Positions 27,403 to 36,328 of a stretch of DNA of 64,000 nt are shown one piece after another (the first letter of the stretch is position 1; every line of letters begins with the position of its first letter). The stretch spans positions 62,001 through 126,000 of the forward strand of contig NZ_JAKCFA010000018.1 of the NCBI RefSeq assembly GCF_024198215.1, given 5' to 3'. Made by a program: the position numbers and the translations under genes. The notes under the pieces were generated by a model. That model did no database searches. It was not told the DNA's origin and worked only from the letters and a program-made list of their open reading frames with translations. The stretch comes from Myxococcus qinghaiensis (GTDB lineage Bacteria > Myxococcota > Myxococcia > Myxococcales > Myxococcaceae).

Positions 27403-28049
27403 GCGTCCACCGCCCGACCGTCCTGGAGGTGCAGGCGCTCCTCGCACAGCGTCATGCCCTGCTCCACCAGGTGCGTGGCCAGCACCACCGTGACGCCGCC
27501 CGCCTTCAGCTCCGAGATGAAGCCTTCCATGTCGCGGATGCCGGCGGGGTCCAGCTCACCGAAGGGCTCGTCCAGGAGCGCCAGGTTGGGGGCCTTGAGC
27601 AGGAGCCGGGCGATGGCCAGGCGCTTGCGCATGCCCGCGCTGAAGCCACGCACGGGGTTGTCGGAGCGCTTCTCCAGCCCCACGCGCGTGAGCAGCGCGC
27701 TGGCGCCGTCCTTGGGCGAGGGGTGGCCCAGCAGGCGCGCCAGCACGGTGAGGTTCTGGTGCGCGGTGAGGTCCTCATAGAGGAAGCTCGCGTGGGACAG
27801 GAGCGCCACATCGCGCCGCACCGAGTCCCGGTCCGCCACGGCGTCGCGCCCCAGCACCTCCACCCGTCCGGCGGTGGGGCTCAGCGCGGTGGCCAACAGG
27901 CGCAGCAGGGTCGTCTTGCCGGAGCCGTTGTGGCCGGTGAGCAGCAGCGAGCGCCCGGGGGGGAGCGCGTAGGTCAGTCGCGCCAGCGCCCAGCGGCGCC
28001 CGTAACGCTTGCTGACGTCGTGCAACGCGAGCGCGGGGAGGGAAGGCAT
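27399..28049 (-). CDS. ccmA: Haem exporter ATPase CcmA
   Basis: The product has 216 residues: Walker A GHNGSGKTT, an ABC signature FSAGMRKRL (the usual SxGQ form replaced by SAGM, as is common in CcmA), Walker B LALLDEPFGELD and an H-loop ATHL. First gene of the ccmABCDEFG operon; the promoter must lie in 28050-28370. Confidence 0.96.
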   Translation of the reverse strand: MPSLPALALHDVSKRYGRRWALARLTYALPPGRSLLLTGHNGSGKTTLLRLLATALSPTAGRVEVLGRDAVADRDSVRRDVALLSHASFLYEDLTAHQNLTVLARLLGHPSPKDGASALLTRVGLEKRSDNPVRGFSAGMRKRLAIARLLLKAPNLALLDEPFGELDPAGIRDMEGFISELKAGGVTVVLATHLVEQGMTLCEERLHLQDGRAVDA

Positions 28050-28370
28050 CGGGAAGCCGGTTCGTAGCCGGAATCCCGACTGTCATCCAGTGAAACCCGG
28101 GTGGCTGGCCGGGCAGGGACGGAGCGGGCCTGAAGAGGGGAAAGTTTTACCAATGGGTGGGGCATCGTATGCCCGTGGGGGCCGTCGATTTTCCACCGCG
28201 CGTCGTGTTTACCGGTGGCCACGCGCCCCGTACCGCCGGGCTCCCCCTCTGAAAAGACGGTTTCGGCCAGGATCCAGGTGTGGCATCCCGCCTGCAATAC
28301 CCCTCGCGCGAATTGGGGAGTTCCCGTTGAGGAATGTGGGCCAGAGGAAGCTTTTCCGCGGAGGGGCGTG
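28050..28370. other. Intergenic region between divergent ccm operon and polysaccharide cluster
   Basis: This 321-bp region separates ccmA (-) from the deacetylase gene (+). It is less GC-rich around 28135-28200 (AAAGTTTTACCAATG). The + side holds a sigma-54 type site at 28281. I found no clear sigma-70 boxes for ccmA and no gene. Confidence 0.8.
28281..28296 (+). promoter_or_regulatory. Sigma-54 (-24/-12) type promoter for the polysaccharide cluster
   Basis: TGGCATCCCGCCTGCA fits TGGCAC-N5-TTGCA, with GG (28282-28283) and GC (28294-28295) separated by exactly 10 bases. Predicted transcription start is about 28306, leaving a leader of about 65 nt to ATG 28371. Sigma-54 promoters with enhancer-binding proteins are common for developmental and surface genes in Myxococcus. 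Confidence 0.6.
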
Positions 28371-29552
28371 ATGGCGACGGCGAGGGTCTTGCGGAGGGCG
28401 GTCAAGGCGGCGGCCGCTGGCGTGCTGCACTACAGTGGAATGCGCAGGGCGATGGCGGCTTATCGGAGGGTGCAGTCGGGGGGCCGGCGCATCCTCATCG
28501 TGAGCTACCACCGGGTGGTGAGCGACTTCACGGGGGAGCTCCAGCGCTCCATTCCCGGGTTGCTCATCAGCCAGGAGACGTTCCGGCGACATCTCGAGGA
28601 GGCCTCGGCGGCCGGCTTCGAGCTGGCGTCGATTGGCGACGCGGTGGATGTGATGTCGGGGCGGAGGGTGGCGAAGAAGGACCTGTGCGTCATCACCTTC
28701 GACGACGGCTACCGGGACGTGTACCGGTACGCGTATCCCATCCTGAAGCAGATGGGAGTCCCGGCCATCACCTACCTGCCGACGGCGTTCATCGGCACGA
28801 AGCGGCGGTTCAATCATGACCGCCTGTTCCACCTGCTGCGCCGGGCGCAGGAGCGGCACTACCACCCGGTGTACGCGGCGCTGCCGGAGGCGTCGATGGA
28901 GCTGCTCGGCCCCATCCTCTCCGGACAGAAGACGGTGTCGGCCGCGCTCGACGACTTCATCGGCGAGCACCCCACGCGGGTGCTGACGTCCATCATCGAC
29001 GCGCTGGAGCAGCAGCTGGGGGGCGGGCAGGACCTGGTGCCGGAGCAGGGCGACGTCATGAACTGGGACGAGGTGCGCCGCATGGCGCGCGACGGCTTCG
29101 AGTTCGGCGCGCACACGCTGGGGCACACGGTGCTGACGCTGGAGCCGCAGGAGGTCGTGGAGCAGGAGATCCTCGAGTCCAAGCGGACCATCGAAGCGGA
29201 GGTCGGCATCCAGGTGCGCGACTTCGCGTACTGCAACGGGTGGTACTCGGACGAGGTCATCCGCGTGCTGGCGTCGCACGGCTTCCGCTCGGGTGTCACG
29301 ACGGAGGACCTGCCCAACCGGATTGGGGGAGACCCGTTCACCCTCAAGCGCAAGGTGCTGTGGGAGAACTTCAGCCTGGGCATGTTGGGGGACTACTCGT
29401 CGCCGCTCACCGGATGCCAGTTGGATGACTGCTTCGGACTGCTCGGCATGAGCCACCCGGTGCCGGGCAGGAGGACCCACTCTTTTCGTGAGGGCCTGTT
29501 GGGCAACGTGCTGGTGACGCCAACGGGGGCGCCCTTGAAGGAGGCTCCGTGA
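28371..29552 (+). CDS. Polysaccharide deacetylase (NodB/CE4 domain)
   Basis: The product has 393 residues; ATG 28371 is 7 bases after GGAGG. The NodB motif TFDDGYRD (109-116, D111/D112) and the metal-binding HTLGH motif near 246 are both intact, so it should remove N-acetyl groups from a sugar chain. There is no signal peptide, and the first 25 residues are basic with one short hydrophobic stretch. As first gene of the cluster it likely trims a cytoplasmic or lipid-linked repeat unit. The next gene starts inside its stop codon (GTGA). Confidence 0.9.
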   Translation: MATARVLRRAVKAAAAGVLHYSGMRRAMAAYRRVQSGGRRILIVSYHRVVSDFTGELQRSIPGLLISQETFRRHLEEASAAGFELASIGDAVDVMSGRRVAKKDLCVITFDDGYRDVYRYAYPILKQMGVPAITYLPTAFIGTKRRFNHDRLFHLLRRAQERHYHPVYAALPEASMELLGPILSGQKTVSAALDDFIGEHPTRVLTSIIDALEQQLGGGQDLVPEQGDVMNWDEVRRMARDGFEFGAHTLGHTVLTLEPQEVVEQEILESKRTIEAEVGIQVRDFAYCNGWYSDEVIRVLASHGFRSGVTTEDLPNRIGGDPFTLKRKVLWENFSLGMLGDYSSPLTGCQLDDCFGLLGMSHPVPGRRTHSFREGLLGNVLVTPTGAPLKEAP

Positions 29553-31069
29553 GCGGAGGTGCCTCGTCGGCTGCGTCCGGGAGCTCATTCCTCGGACGCG
29601 CCGGCCCCCTGGTGTTGGCCCGGCTGTTCACCGCCGGGCTGACGCTGTCCATTCCACTCGTGCTTGCCCGGGTGCTGCACCTGGACGAGTACGGTACGTA
29701 TTACCAGCTCTTCCTCATCGCCACGACGCTGTACTACGTGCTGCCTTTTGGCGTGGTGCAGAGCCTGTATTACTTCCTGCCCCGCACCAGCGAGAAGCGG
29801 CCGTACCTGGGACAGACGCTGTTGTTCATGTCCGGGGCGGGCCTGGTCGGCGCGTTGCTTGTGTATGTCCTGCTGGGCCCGGTGGCGGCGTGGTTCTCCA
29901 ACCCGGCGCTGCTCGAGTACCGGGTGTCGCTCGCGGCGTATACGGCATTCCTCCTGGGCAGCTTCCCGCTGGAGGTGTCGCTCACGGCGCAGGGGCGCAC
30001 GCGCGCGTCGGCGGGCGTGTATCTGATTTCGGACGCGGTGCGCGCGGCGGTGATGGTGGTGCCGCCGCTCCTGGGCGCCTCGCTGCACGGGATGATGGTG
30101 GCGGTGGCGGTCTTCGCGGCGCTGCGGTTCGTGGCGACGTGGGTCGTCTCGCTGCGCGGAGTCACCGGGCCGCTGGCGTCCGGGCCGCTCTTCCGCGCGC
30201 AGCTCGCCTACGCGGCGCCGTTCGGCGCGGCCATGCTGCTGGCCATTCCTCAACAGAACGCTCACCTGTACGCGGTGGCGGGCGCGGTGGCGCCAGCTTT
30301 GTATGCGTTGTACCGGGTGGGGTGCTTCCAGCTTCCGGTGGTGGATCTGCTCTACACGCCCACCAGCGAGGTGCTGATGGTGCGCCTGGGGGAGCTGGAG
30401 CGCGAGGGTCGCCTGGAGGAGGGCGTGGAGGCGTTCCGCGAGGCGGCCGGGAAGCTGGCGTATGTCTTTCTTCCGTTCGCGGCCTTCCTCTTCGCGGCGG
30501 CGCCGGAGTTCATCGGGGCGATGTTCGGCGAGAAGTTCCTGCCAGCGGTGCCGGTCTTCCGCGTCAGCGTGCTGGGCGTGGTGCTCTCCATCCTCCCCAT
30601 GGACGGGACGCTGCGCGCGCGCGGGCTGACCCGGGCCATCTTCGTCTCCTATGCGGTGAAGGCGGCGGTGACGGTGCCGCTGGTCATCCTGGGGGTGAAG
30701 CACCTGGGGTTGATGGGAGGCATTGGCTCCTGGGCGGTGGCGGAGGTCGTGGGCAAGGCGATGTTGCTGGTGCGCGTGCCCGCGGCGCTGTCCACGCCTC
30801 GACGTCAGCTGCGGCTGGTGGACATCATCCCGTGGCAGGCGCTGGGGCGCTCCTCGGTGGCGGCGGTGGCGGCGGGCCTGGCGGTCTTCCTCTTGAGGGC
30901 GGGCGCGCAGGGGGCCTGGATGCAATTGCCCACGGGCTTCTTCTGGCGGGTGCTGCCGCTGGCGGTGGCTGGGGTGCTGTTCGTCGTGGGCTACGTGGGG
31001 GTGCTGTACGCCGCGGGCGTCCGGCCGCTCACCGTGCTCGCGGGGCTGCGGCCCCGCAGGACTGTCTGA
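29549..31069 (+). CDS. Polysaccharide flippase, Wzx/MATE-like
   Basis: The product is a 506-residue membrane protein with about 12-14 helices spread over the whole length, starting with the family-typical LARLFTAGLTLSIPLVLARVL. GTG 29549 overlaps the previous stop by 4 bp. It should move undecaprenyl-linked sugar units to the periplasmic face. No polymerase (Wzy) or export protein (Wza/Wzc) lies in this window, so the rest of the pathway is elsewhere. Confidence 0.88.
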   Translation: MSGGASSAASGSSFLGRAGPLVLARLFTAGLTLSIPLVLARVLHLDEYGTYYQLFLIATTLYYVLPFGVVQSLYYFLPRTSEKRPYLGQTLLFMSGAGLVGALLVYVLLGPVAAWFSNPALLEYRVSLAAYTAFLLGSFPLEVSLTAQGRTRASAGVYLISDAVRAAVMVVPPLLGASLHGMMVAVAVFAALRFVATWVVSLRGVTGPLASGPLFRAQLAYAAPFGAAMLLAIPQQNAHLYAVAGAVAPALYALYRVGCFQLPVVDLLYTPTSEVLMVRLGELEREGRLEEGVEAFREAAGKLAYVFLPFAAFLFAAAPEFIGAMFGEKFLPAVPVFRVSVLGVVLSILPMDGTLRARGLTRAIFVSYAVKAAVTVPLVILGVKHLGLMGGIGSWAVAEVVGKAMLLVRVPAALSTPRRQLRLVDIIPWQALGRSSVAAVAAGLAVFLLRAGAQGAWMQLPTGFFWRVLPLAVAGVLFVVGYVGVLYAAGVRPLTVLAGLRPRRTV

Positions 31070-31162
31070 AGAAATAAGGGGGGCACCCGAGGGCCTACTT
31101 CCCACTTGGGGGGGCGGTACCTAGGTTCCTCCCCGTCGCGCGGTTGGGTCAGGGAGGCGTGG

Positions 31163-31681
31163 ATGGGTGTCGATGCGATGACGTTGTACCGGGTGGCTCG
31201 CGGCCTGCGGCTCAAGGGAGTTCCCTTGCTCCCGGCCTTGCTTCGGAAGGCCATCTACTACCTCCACAGCTCGTACGTTCCGGACGAGGCAGACATTGGC
31301 GAGGGGACGCAGTTGGGGTACGGCGGCATCGGCGTCGTCATCCACAAGGCGGCGAAGATTGGCCGGCACTGCCTCATCTCCCAGCAGGTGACGATTGGCG
31401 GGCGCTCGGGACTCGAGGGTGCTCCCATGATTGGTGACTACGTGCGGGTGGGCGCGGGCGCCAAGATTCTCGGCAACATCCAGATTGGCGACTTCGCCGT
31501 CATCGGGGCCAATGCCGTGGTGCTGAAGGACGTGGCGCCGGGCACTGTCGTCGCTGGCATTCCGGCGCGGGTCATCCGGCAGGATCCTGATCCGCTCACC
31601 ACGTATCAGCGGGAGATGGGGCTGCTACCCCGGCGCTCCTCGCTGACGGCGGTGCCTCCCTCGGCGTCCGTACCGCGATAG
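31163..31681 (+). CDS. Hexapeptide-repeat acyltransferase (serine acetyltransferase-like)
   Basis: The product has 172 residues. ATG 31163 is preceded by AGGGAGG. The left-handed beta-helix repeats run from about 55 to 150 (IGEGTQLGYGGIGVVIHK, IGRHCLISQQVTIGG, IGDYVRVGAGAKILGN, IGANAVVLKDV), ending in PARVIRQ, as in CysE/NodL-type enzymes. In this setting it most likely O- or N-acetylates sugars of the polysaccharide. Confidence 0.9.
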   Translation: MGVDAMTLYRVARGLRLKGVPLLPALLRKAIYYLHSSYVPDEADIGEGTQLGYGGIGVVIHKAAKIGRHCLISQQVTIGGRSGLEGAPMIGDYVRVGAGAKILGNIQIGDFAVIGANAVVLKDVAPGTVVAGIPARVIRQDPDPLTTYQREMGLLPRRSSLTAVPPSASVPR

Positions 31682-31689
31682 GGCTTGTC

Positions 31690-32751
31690 ATGCGCGTGCT
31701 CCTGGTTGGCGACCATCCGCCGCCTTTCGGTGGCGTGGCGATTCACGTTCAACAACTTCACCGCTTCCTGCGCAGCCGTGGGGTCGAAGCGAAGGTGCTC
31801 GATATCGGAAAGGGTGGCCGGCCGGTTCCGGACGTCCTTCCGATGCGAAGCCCCGCGCACTTCGGCCTCAGGCTGACCGGGTTTCTCGTCTCGGGGTGGA
31901 CGGTGCATGTCCACACCAGCGGGAACAACCCCAAGGCCTGGCTGCTCGCGGCGGCGGTGGGCAGTCTGCCGGGGGCGCGTGCCCCCCGCTTCATCACCCT
32001 GCACTCCGGGCTGTTGCCGGACTACCTCGCGGCGGCGCCTTCACGGCGGGCCTTCGCGCGGGTGGCGCTGGCGGGCTACTCGCGCATCATCGCGGTGTCC
32101 GTGGCGGTGCGCGACGCGCTCGTGTCGTGCGGGATTCCCGAGGAGAGAATCCTCGTCCACCCGGCCTTCTGCGCCTCGCAGGTGCAGGCGGGCCCGGTGC
32201 CCGTGCGAGTCGAGGCCGCGCGCGCCCGACGCCGTCCGTTGGTGGTGATGGCGCACCATCCGTCACCGGTGTACGGGCGCAAGCTCGCGTTCCGGGCGGT
32301 GCGTCTGTTGTTGGAGTCCCGGCCCGGCGTGGGCCTGGCGTTGTTCGGTCCCGGCACGGACTCCGAGGACTTCATCCGCGACGCGCGTGAGCTGGGCGTG
32401 GCGGGTTCGCTGGAGCCGCTGGGCGAGCTGGAGCACTCGGCCGCGCTGGGGCTCATCGCCCGGAGCGACGTCTTCCTGCGTCCCACCACGCATGACGGAG
32501 ACTCCATCTCCGTGCGCGAGGCGCTGGCGCTGGGGGTTCCCTGCGTGGCCAGCGACGTGTGTGAGCGGCCGGAGGGGACGCGGCTGTTCTCCGCGGGAGA
32601 TGCGGCGGCGCTCGCCGCGAGCATTCGCGACGCGGTGGAGGCGGGGCCCGCGCGCGTGGCCTCTCCGGATGTGGGGCCCGTGCTGATGGACCTCTACGAG
32701 TCCTTGTCACCCCGTCGGCCTTCGCCGGCCCAGCCGGTGCCGGCGGCGTGA
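31690..32751 (+). CDS. Glycosyltransferase family 4-like
   Basis: The product has 353 residues. It opens with VGDHPPPFGGVAIHVQQL, the GT-B family start with the Gly-rich loop, and has the second-domain nucleotide-sugar site VFLRPTTHDGDSISVREALALG with the retaining-GT acid E at the end. It begins 8 bp after the acyltransferase gene. The donor and acceptor cannot be read from sequence. Confidence 0.9.
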   Translation: MRVLLVGDHPPPFGGVAIHVQQLHRFLRSRGVEAKVLDIGKGGRPVPDVLPMRSPAHFGLRLTGFLVSGWTVHVHTSGNNPKAWLLAAAVGSLPGARAPRFITLHSGLLPDYLAAAPSRRAFARVALAGYSRIIAVSVAVRDALVSCGIPEERILVHPAFCASQVQAGPVPVRVEAARARRRPLVVMAHHPSPVYGRKLAFRAVRLLLESRPGVGLALFGPGTDSEDFIRDARELGVAGSLEPLGELEHSAALGLIARSDVFLRPTTHDGDSISVREALALGVPCVASDVCERPEGTRLFSAGDAAALAASIRDAVEAGPARVASPDVGPVLMDLYESLSPRRPSPAQPVPAA

Positions 32752-32814
32752 GCTTCGTTCCAAACCTTGCTCGCGGGGACACCGCGAGGTTGTTCGACAC
32801 AGGAGAGAAGAGAG

Positions 32815-34017
32815 ATGCGGCGCAGTGATGACATGGATTTGACGCGCCGGGCACTCCGGGGGCGCGACCTGGTGGTGTTCTCCAACGACTGGGATGGGGA
32901 CCCGCTGTCGAAGGTCCACATCATGCGGATCCTCTCCCGGGACAACCGCATCCTCTGGGTGAACAGCATCGGCAACCGCGCGCCGAAGGTGAACGCGCAC
33001 GACGTGAAGCGCATCTTCGGCAAGCTGGAGCGCTTCACGAAGGGCCTGCGCGAGGTGGAGCCCAACCTCCACGTCCTGTCGCCGCTGGCGATTCCGTTCT
33101 ATGGCAATGAGATGGTGCGCGGGGCGAACCGGGAGCTGCTGCGGCTTCAAGTCCGCCGGGCGATGAAGCAGCTGGGCTTCCAGCGTCCCATCTCCTGGAG
33201 CTTCCTGCCCGCGTCCGCGCCCGTGTCGGGCACGCTGGGTGAGGAGTTCGTCGTCTACCACTGCGTGGACGAGTTCTCCGCCTTCGCCGACACCAACGGC
33301 CGTCACATCGCGGAGCTGGAGGATCGGCTGCTGCGTCGCGCGGACATCTGCATCACCTCCGCGGAGCGCCTGCGGGAGAACAAGTCCCGCGTCAACCCGC
33401 GCACGGTGCTGGTGCGGCACGGCACGGACTTCCGTCACTTCGTGAAGGCGTGCGACGCCACCACGCGCATCCCCGACGACATCGCGAGCCTGCCCAAGCC
33501 CGTCATCGGCTTCTTCGGGCTGGTGGCGGACTGGGTGGACCAGGAAGCCATCATCGCCACCGCGCGGGCGCATCCGGAAGGCTCGGTGGTCATCATCGGC
33601 AAGACGACGCCGGACTGCGATGACTCGAAGCTGCGGGCCGAGCCCAACATCCACATGCTGGGCCGCAAGTCCTACGCGGACCTGCCGGGCTACAGCCGGG
33701 CCTTCGACGTGGCGCTGATGCCGTTCAAGATCAGCGAGCTGACGCTGAACGCCAACCCGCTCAAGGTGCGCGAGTACCTGGCCTCCGGGCTGCCGGTGGT
33801 GTCCACGGACCTGCCGGAGGTTCGCAAGGTGGGGCTGTGCAAGATCGCCACCTCGACGGAGGACTTCGTGAAGAAGGTCGACGAGTGCCTCGCGGAGGGC
33901 CCTGGGCCCAACCGCGAGCGCGCCGAGAAGATCTTCAACGAGAGCTGGGATGCGCGGGTGGAGGAGATTCGCCACCACGTGGGCTCGGCGATGCTGGCCG
34001 CGGGCAAGACGCTCTAG
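32815..34017 (+). CDS. Glycosyltransferase, GT-B fold (TuaH/WshX-like)
   Basis: The product has 400 residues; ATG 32815 is just after AGGAGAG. The N-terminal Rossmann half carries VVFSNDWDGDPLSKVHIMRIL, and the C-terminal half carries IIGKTT, MLGRKSYADLPGYSRAFDVALMPF and NPLKVREYLASGLPVVSTD, the usual nucleotide-sugar site. It is the last gene of the cluster and is convergent with the DUF4350 gene. Confidence 0.9.
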   Translation: MRRSDDMDLTRRALRGRDLVVFSNDWDGDPLSKVHIMRILSRDNRILWVNSIGNRAPKVNAHDVKRIFGKLERFTKGLREVEPNLHVLSPLAIPFYGNEMVRGANRELLRLQVRRAMKQLGFQRPISWSFLPASAPVSGTLGEEFVVYHCVDEFSAFADTNGRHIAELEDRLLRRADICITSAERLRENKSRVNPRTVLVRHGTDFRHFVKACDATTRIPDDIASLPKPVIGFFGLVADWVDQEAIIATARAHPEGSVVIIGKTTPDCDDSKLRAEPNIHMLGRKSYADLPGYSRAFDVALMPFKISELTLNANPLKVREYLASGLPVVSTDLPEVRKVGLCKIATSTEDFVKKVDECLAEGPGPNRERAEKIFNESWDARVEEIRHHVGSAMLAAGKTL

Positions 34018-34034
34018 GGTCGAGGGATTCGAAG

Positions 34035-34082
34035 CACGCGGCGGTGAGGGGCTCGGTATGGGGTCCGTCATCGCCGCGCGTG
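34035..34082. terminator. Weak imperfect inverted repeat between convergent genes
   Basis: CACGCGGCGGTGA and TCATCGCCGCGCGTG can pair with one mismatch and a bulge around a 20-base loop. There is no T run, so it is only a possible bidirectional terminator. Confidence 0.3.
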
Positions 34083-34090
34083 CGTGTGCC

Positions 34091-35275
34091 TCAAGCGCGG
34101 ACGACGGACTCCCGGCCTGTCACGGCGCGCTCCAGGTGCGCGTAGAGACGGGCCACGCGCGCGTAGTCCGCTGGACGGACGGTGGCCTGCGCGAGCAGTC
34201 GGGTCAGCTCAGCCTTCGCCTCCAGGTAGTGGGAAGCGGGGATGCCGCCGCTCTCCTCGAGCTGCCGCGCGGCTTCCGCGTCGTCCAGGGCCGGGGAGAT
34301 TCCCAGTCGCTCCTGCAGCCGCTGACGAAGCGCTCTGTCCAGCTCTGGAAGCAGGTCCTTCTCCACCTTCGAGCGACGCATGAGCCAGCCCATGCTGCGC
34401 ACGTACTCCAGGGCGGAGCGGTGTTTCTCCACCAGCACCGGCCTGGGGGCGCCAAAGCGCGTGCCACGGGAGAGGGTGTAGACGCCTCCCACGGCCAGCA
34501 CCTGCGCGACGAAGACCCAGATGCCTTGGGACAGGGGCGGCGGGGGCGCGAGCTGGTGGTGGTACTCGTCGATGACGAGCGGCCCGCGCGCGGCGAGGGC
34601 ATTCCACAGGCGCGCGTTGTCCAGCAGCTCCAGGCGACGATTCTCCAGCAGGTCCGCGCCGGCGAGGACGTAGACCTCGCCCTTGCCGAGCGCGCGCCGC
34701 CACACGGCCACCGCGCCGCCGAGTCCCGCGAGGGGAATCGCGTCCGGGTGGTCCATGAGCAGTCCGCGGTCCTGGGCTGCTCGCAGGGCCGTCAGTCCCC
34801 GGAAGGGGCCCGCGCCCAGCCAGATGTCCAGCGTGGTGCCGCCCGCGTCCGCGAGGTCCGTGGCCAGTCCGCGCTCACTCGCGGGCAGCAGCGGCCCTTC
34901 CTCGAGCCGAAGCCACGTCTCCAGCGCGGCCTGGTGCATGCCCAGCTCGCGCGTGGACAGGTACACCAGGGTGCCGCCCTCCTGGACGAAGCGCTCGACG
35001 GCGTCCACTTCCTCCTGGGACACGGGCCGGCCCGTGGGCGCCGCGAGCACCAGCGTGCGCGTCCCGGAGGCGAGCGATTCCAGCGAGGTGAGCTGCGCGC
35101 TCACGGCGCGGCCGCCCTCGCGGAGGAACAGGTAGAGCGCGCGTGCGCCCTGAGGGCCCGGGTTGTCCACGGAAGGGACGGGCGAGTCGGGGGCCTCCTG
35201 GCGCGTGGACAGCCCCATCGCCAGCGCGAGCGCGATCAGCAGGCCGAAGACGGCGACGGTTCGCGTGTTCTTCAT
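34091..35275 (-). CDS. DUF4350-type membrane protein
   Basis: The product has 394 residues: a membrane helix at about 7-22, an extracytoplasmic GATase/Rossmann-like domain (GARALYLFLREGG, FVQEGGTLVYLST, GKGEVYVLAGADLLENRRL, VIDEYHH), a second helix at about 248-266, then a helical cytoplasmic tail. This is the DUF4350 layout, usually found with DUF4129 and membrane proteins, as here. The ATG overlaps the stop of the 49-residue gene (ATGA). The exact role is unknown. Confidence 0.85.
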   Translation of the reverse strand: MKNTRTVAVFGLLIALALAMGLSTRQEAPDSPVPSVDNPGPQGARALYLFLREGGRAVSAQLTSLESLASGTRTLVLAAPTGRPVSQEEVDAVERFVQEGGTLVYLSTRELGMHQAALETWLRLEEGPLLPASERGLATDLADAGGTTLDIWLGAGPFRGLTALRAAQDRGLLMDHPDAIPLAGLGGAVAVWRRALGKGEVYVLAGADLLENRRLELLDNARLWNALAARGPLVIDEYHHQLAPPPPLSQGIWVFVAQVLAVGGVYTLSRGTRFGAPRPVLVEKHRSALEYVRSMGWLMRRSKVEKDLLPELDRALRQRLQERLGISPALDDAEAARQLEESGGIPASHYLEAKAELTRLLAQATVRPADYARVARLYAHLERAVTGRESVVRA

Positions 35276-35421
35276 GACGCGAGTTCCTGGGGCTTTGGGA
35301 CGCTGTCCATGACAGCGCGACGCAGCGCGCGCTTCGTGGCGCGATCTGCGTGCCTGGTGTCGCGTAGGGGTGTTGTCGAGGAGGCGCTTTCGGTGAAGCC
35401 CCGAGGTCGTGCGCGCTTCAT
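35272..35421 (-). CDS. 49-residue basic protein coupled on both sides
   Basis: ATG 35421 overlaps the stop of the DUF4129 gene by 4 bp, and its own stop overlaps the start of the DUF4350 gene by 4 bp. The product has 49 residues and is very Arg/Lys-rich (MKRARPRGF, RATKRALRRAV) with no helix long enough to cross a membrane. The double ATGA coupling argues for real translation, either for a function of its own or to relay ribosomes to the next gene. No family recognised. Confidence 0.55.
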   Translation of the reverse strand: MKRARPRGFTESASSTTPLRDTRHADRATKRALRRAVMDSVPKPQELAS

Positions 35422-36314
35422 GCCGCGACCTCTGTTCCCAGCGTTCCGTGGAGTCGCTCCACCGCCTCGACGAACCGCGTGGCCTCTGCCTCCGGCACGG
35501 GAGTCAGCGAGTAGAATGCCTGGTCGTACCAGGACATCAGTCGTTCGACCTCGCGAGTGACAGAGGCCGGGGCTCCGCGCGATGGCAGCTCCGCCGCAAG
35601 CTCGCGGTTGGTCTTCACCCGGTCTGGACGCGCCAGCCGTTGCTCCTCCAGCGAGGACAGCAGGCCCAGCAGGGCCTCGCGAATCGCCTCGCGCGCGTCC
35701 GAGGCCAGCGCCGTCCGAGCGCGCTTCAGGTGCTCCGGCGGAGCGTCCAACACCAGCGGCGCGCCAGCGTCGGAGGCTCCTGGGGCCACGGTGTTTCCGC
35801 GCAGGCGCAGGGAGCGCAGCTTCAACGCCCCCCACAGCACCAGCGCTATCGCGCACCCCAGCATCACCGCGCGCGTCGCCACCGCGAAGCCCTGGGCCTC
35901 ACGCGACTCGAACAGTCCCTCCAGCCAGGCCTCCAGCTTGCGAAGCAGTTGTTTCACGACGTCGCCGTGGCGCTGCCGGGCGCGGGAGAACTCGGGCCTG
36001 TCGAGCACGTCCGTGAGGCGCTCACGCTCCTCTCCGGACAGCTCCTCCACGGCTTCCTTCGACGCGGCCTCCTGTTGCTCCAGCGCGCAGGCCTTCTCCA
36101 GGAAGTCCGCCACCTGTCGGGCGCGCTCGGGCGGTTTGGCGTCCGGCCACGCCGGCGGAAGCGGCATGCCGCCCATGCGCCGTCCCAGCTCCGCCACGGC
36201 TGGGGCCAGCTCTTCAGGACGCGCCTGCGCGGTCTCTTCCAACGCGCGCGTGGTGGCCTCGCGCTCGTCGCAGGGCAGGGTGGCCAGCAGCAGCAACAGG
36301 GGCAGGCTTGTCAC
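35418..36314 (-). CDS. DUF4129-type membrane protein
   Basis: The product has 298 residues. GTG 36314 is chosen: it is 14 bp after the upstream stop and gives an N-terminal hydrophobic signal (TSLPLLLLLATL). An acidic helical extracytoplasmic region comes first (about 15-145), then a membrane helix at about 155-172, then a cytoplasmic DUF4129 domain with the family pattern TNRELAAELPSRG and LMSWYDQAFYSLTPV near the end. DUF4129 proteins are often linked to transglutaminase-like or DUF4350 genes; the function is not established. Confidence 0.82.
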   Translation of the reverse strand: MTSLPLLLLLATLPCDEREATTRALEETAQARPEELAPAVAELGRRMGGMPLPPAWPDAKPPERARQVADFLEKACALEQQEAASKEAVEELSGEERERLTDVLDRPEFSRARQRHGDVVKQLLRKLEAWLEGLFESREAQGFAVATRAVMLGCAIALVLWGALKLRSLRLRGNTVAPGASDAGAPLVLDAPPEHLKRARTALASDAREAIREALLGLLSSLEEQRLARPDRVKTNRELAAELPSRGAPASVTREVERLMSWYDQAFYSLTPVPEAEATRFVEAVERLHGTLGTEVAA

Positions 36315-36328
36315 GAAGAGGCTCGACG

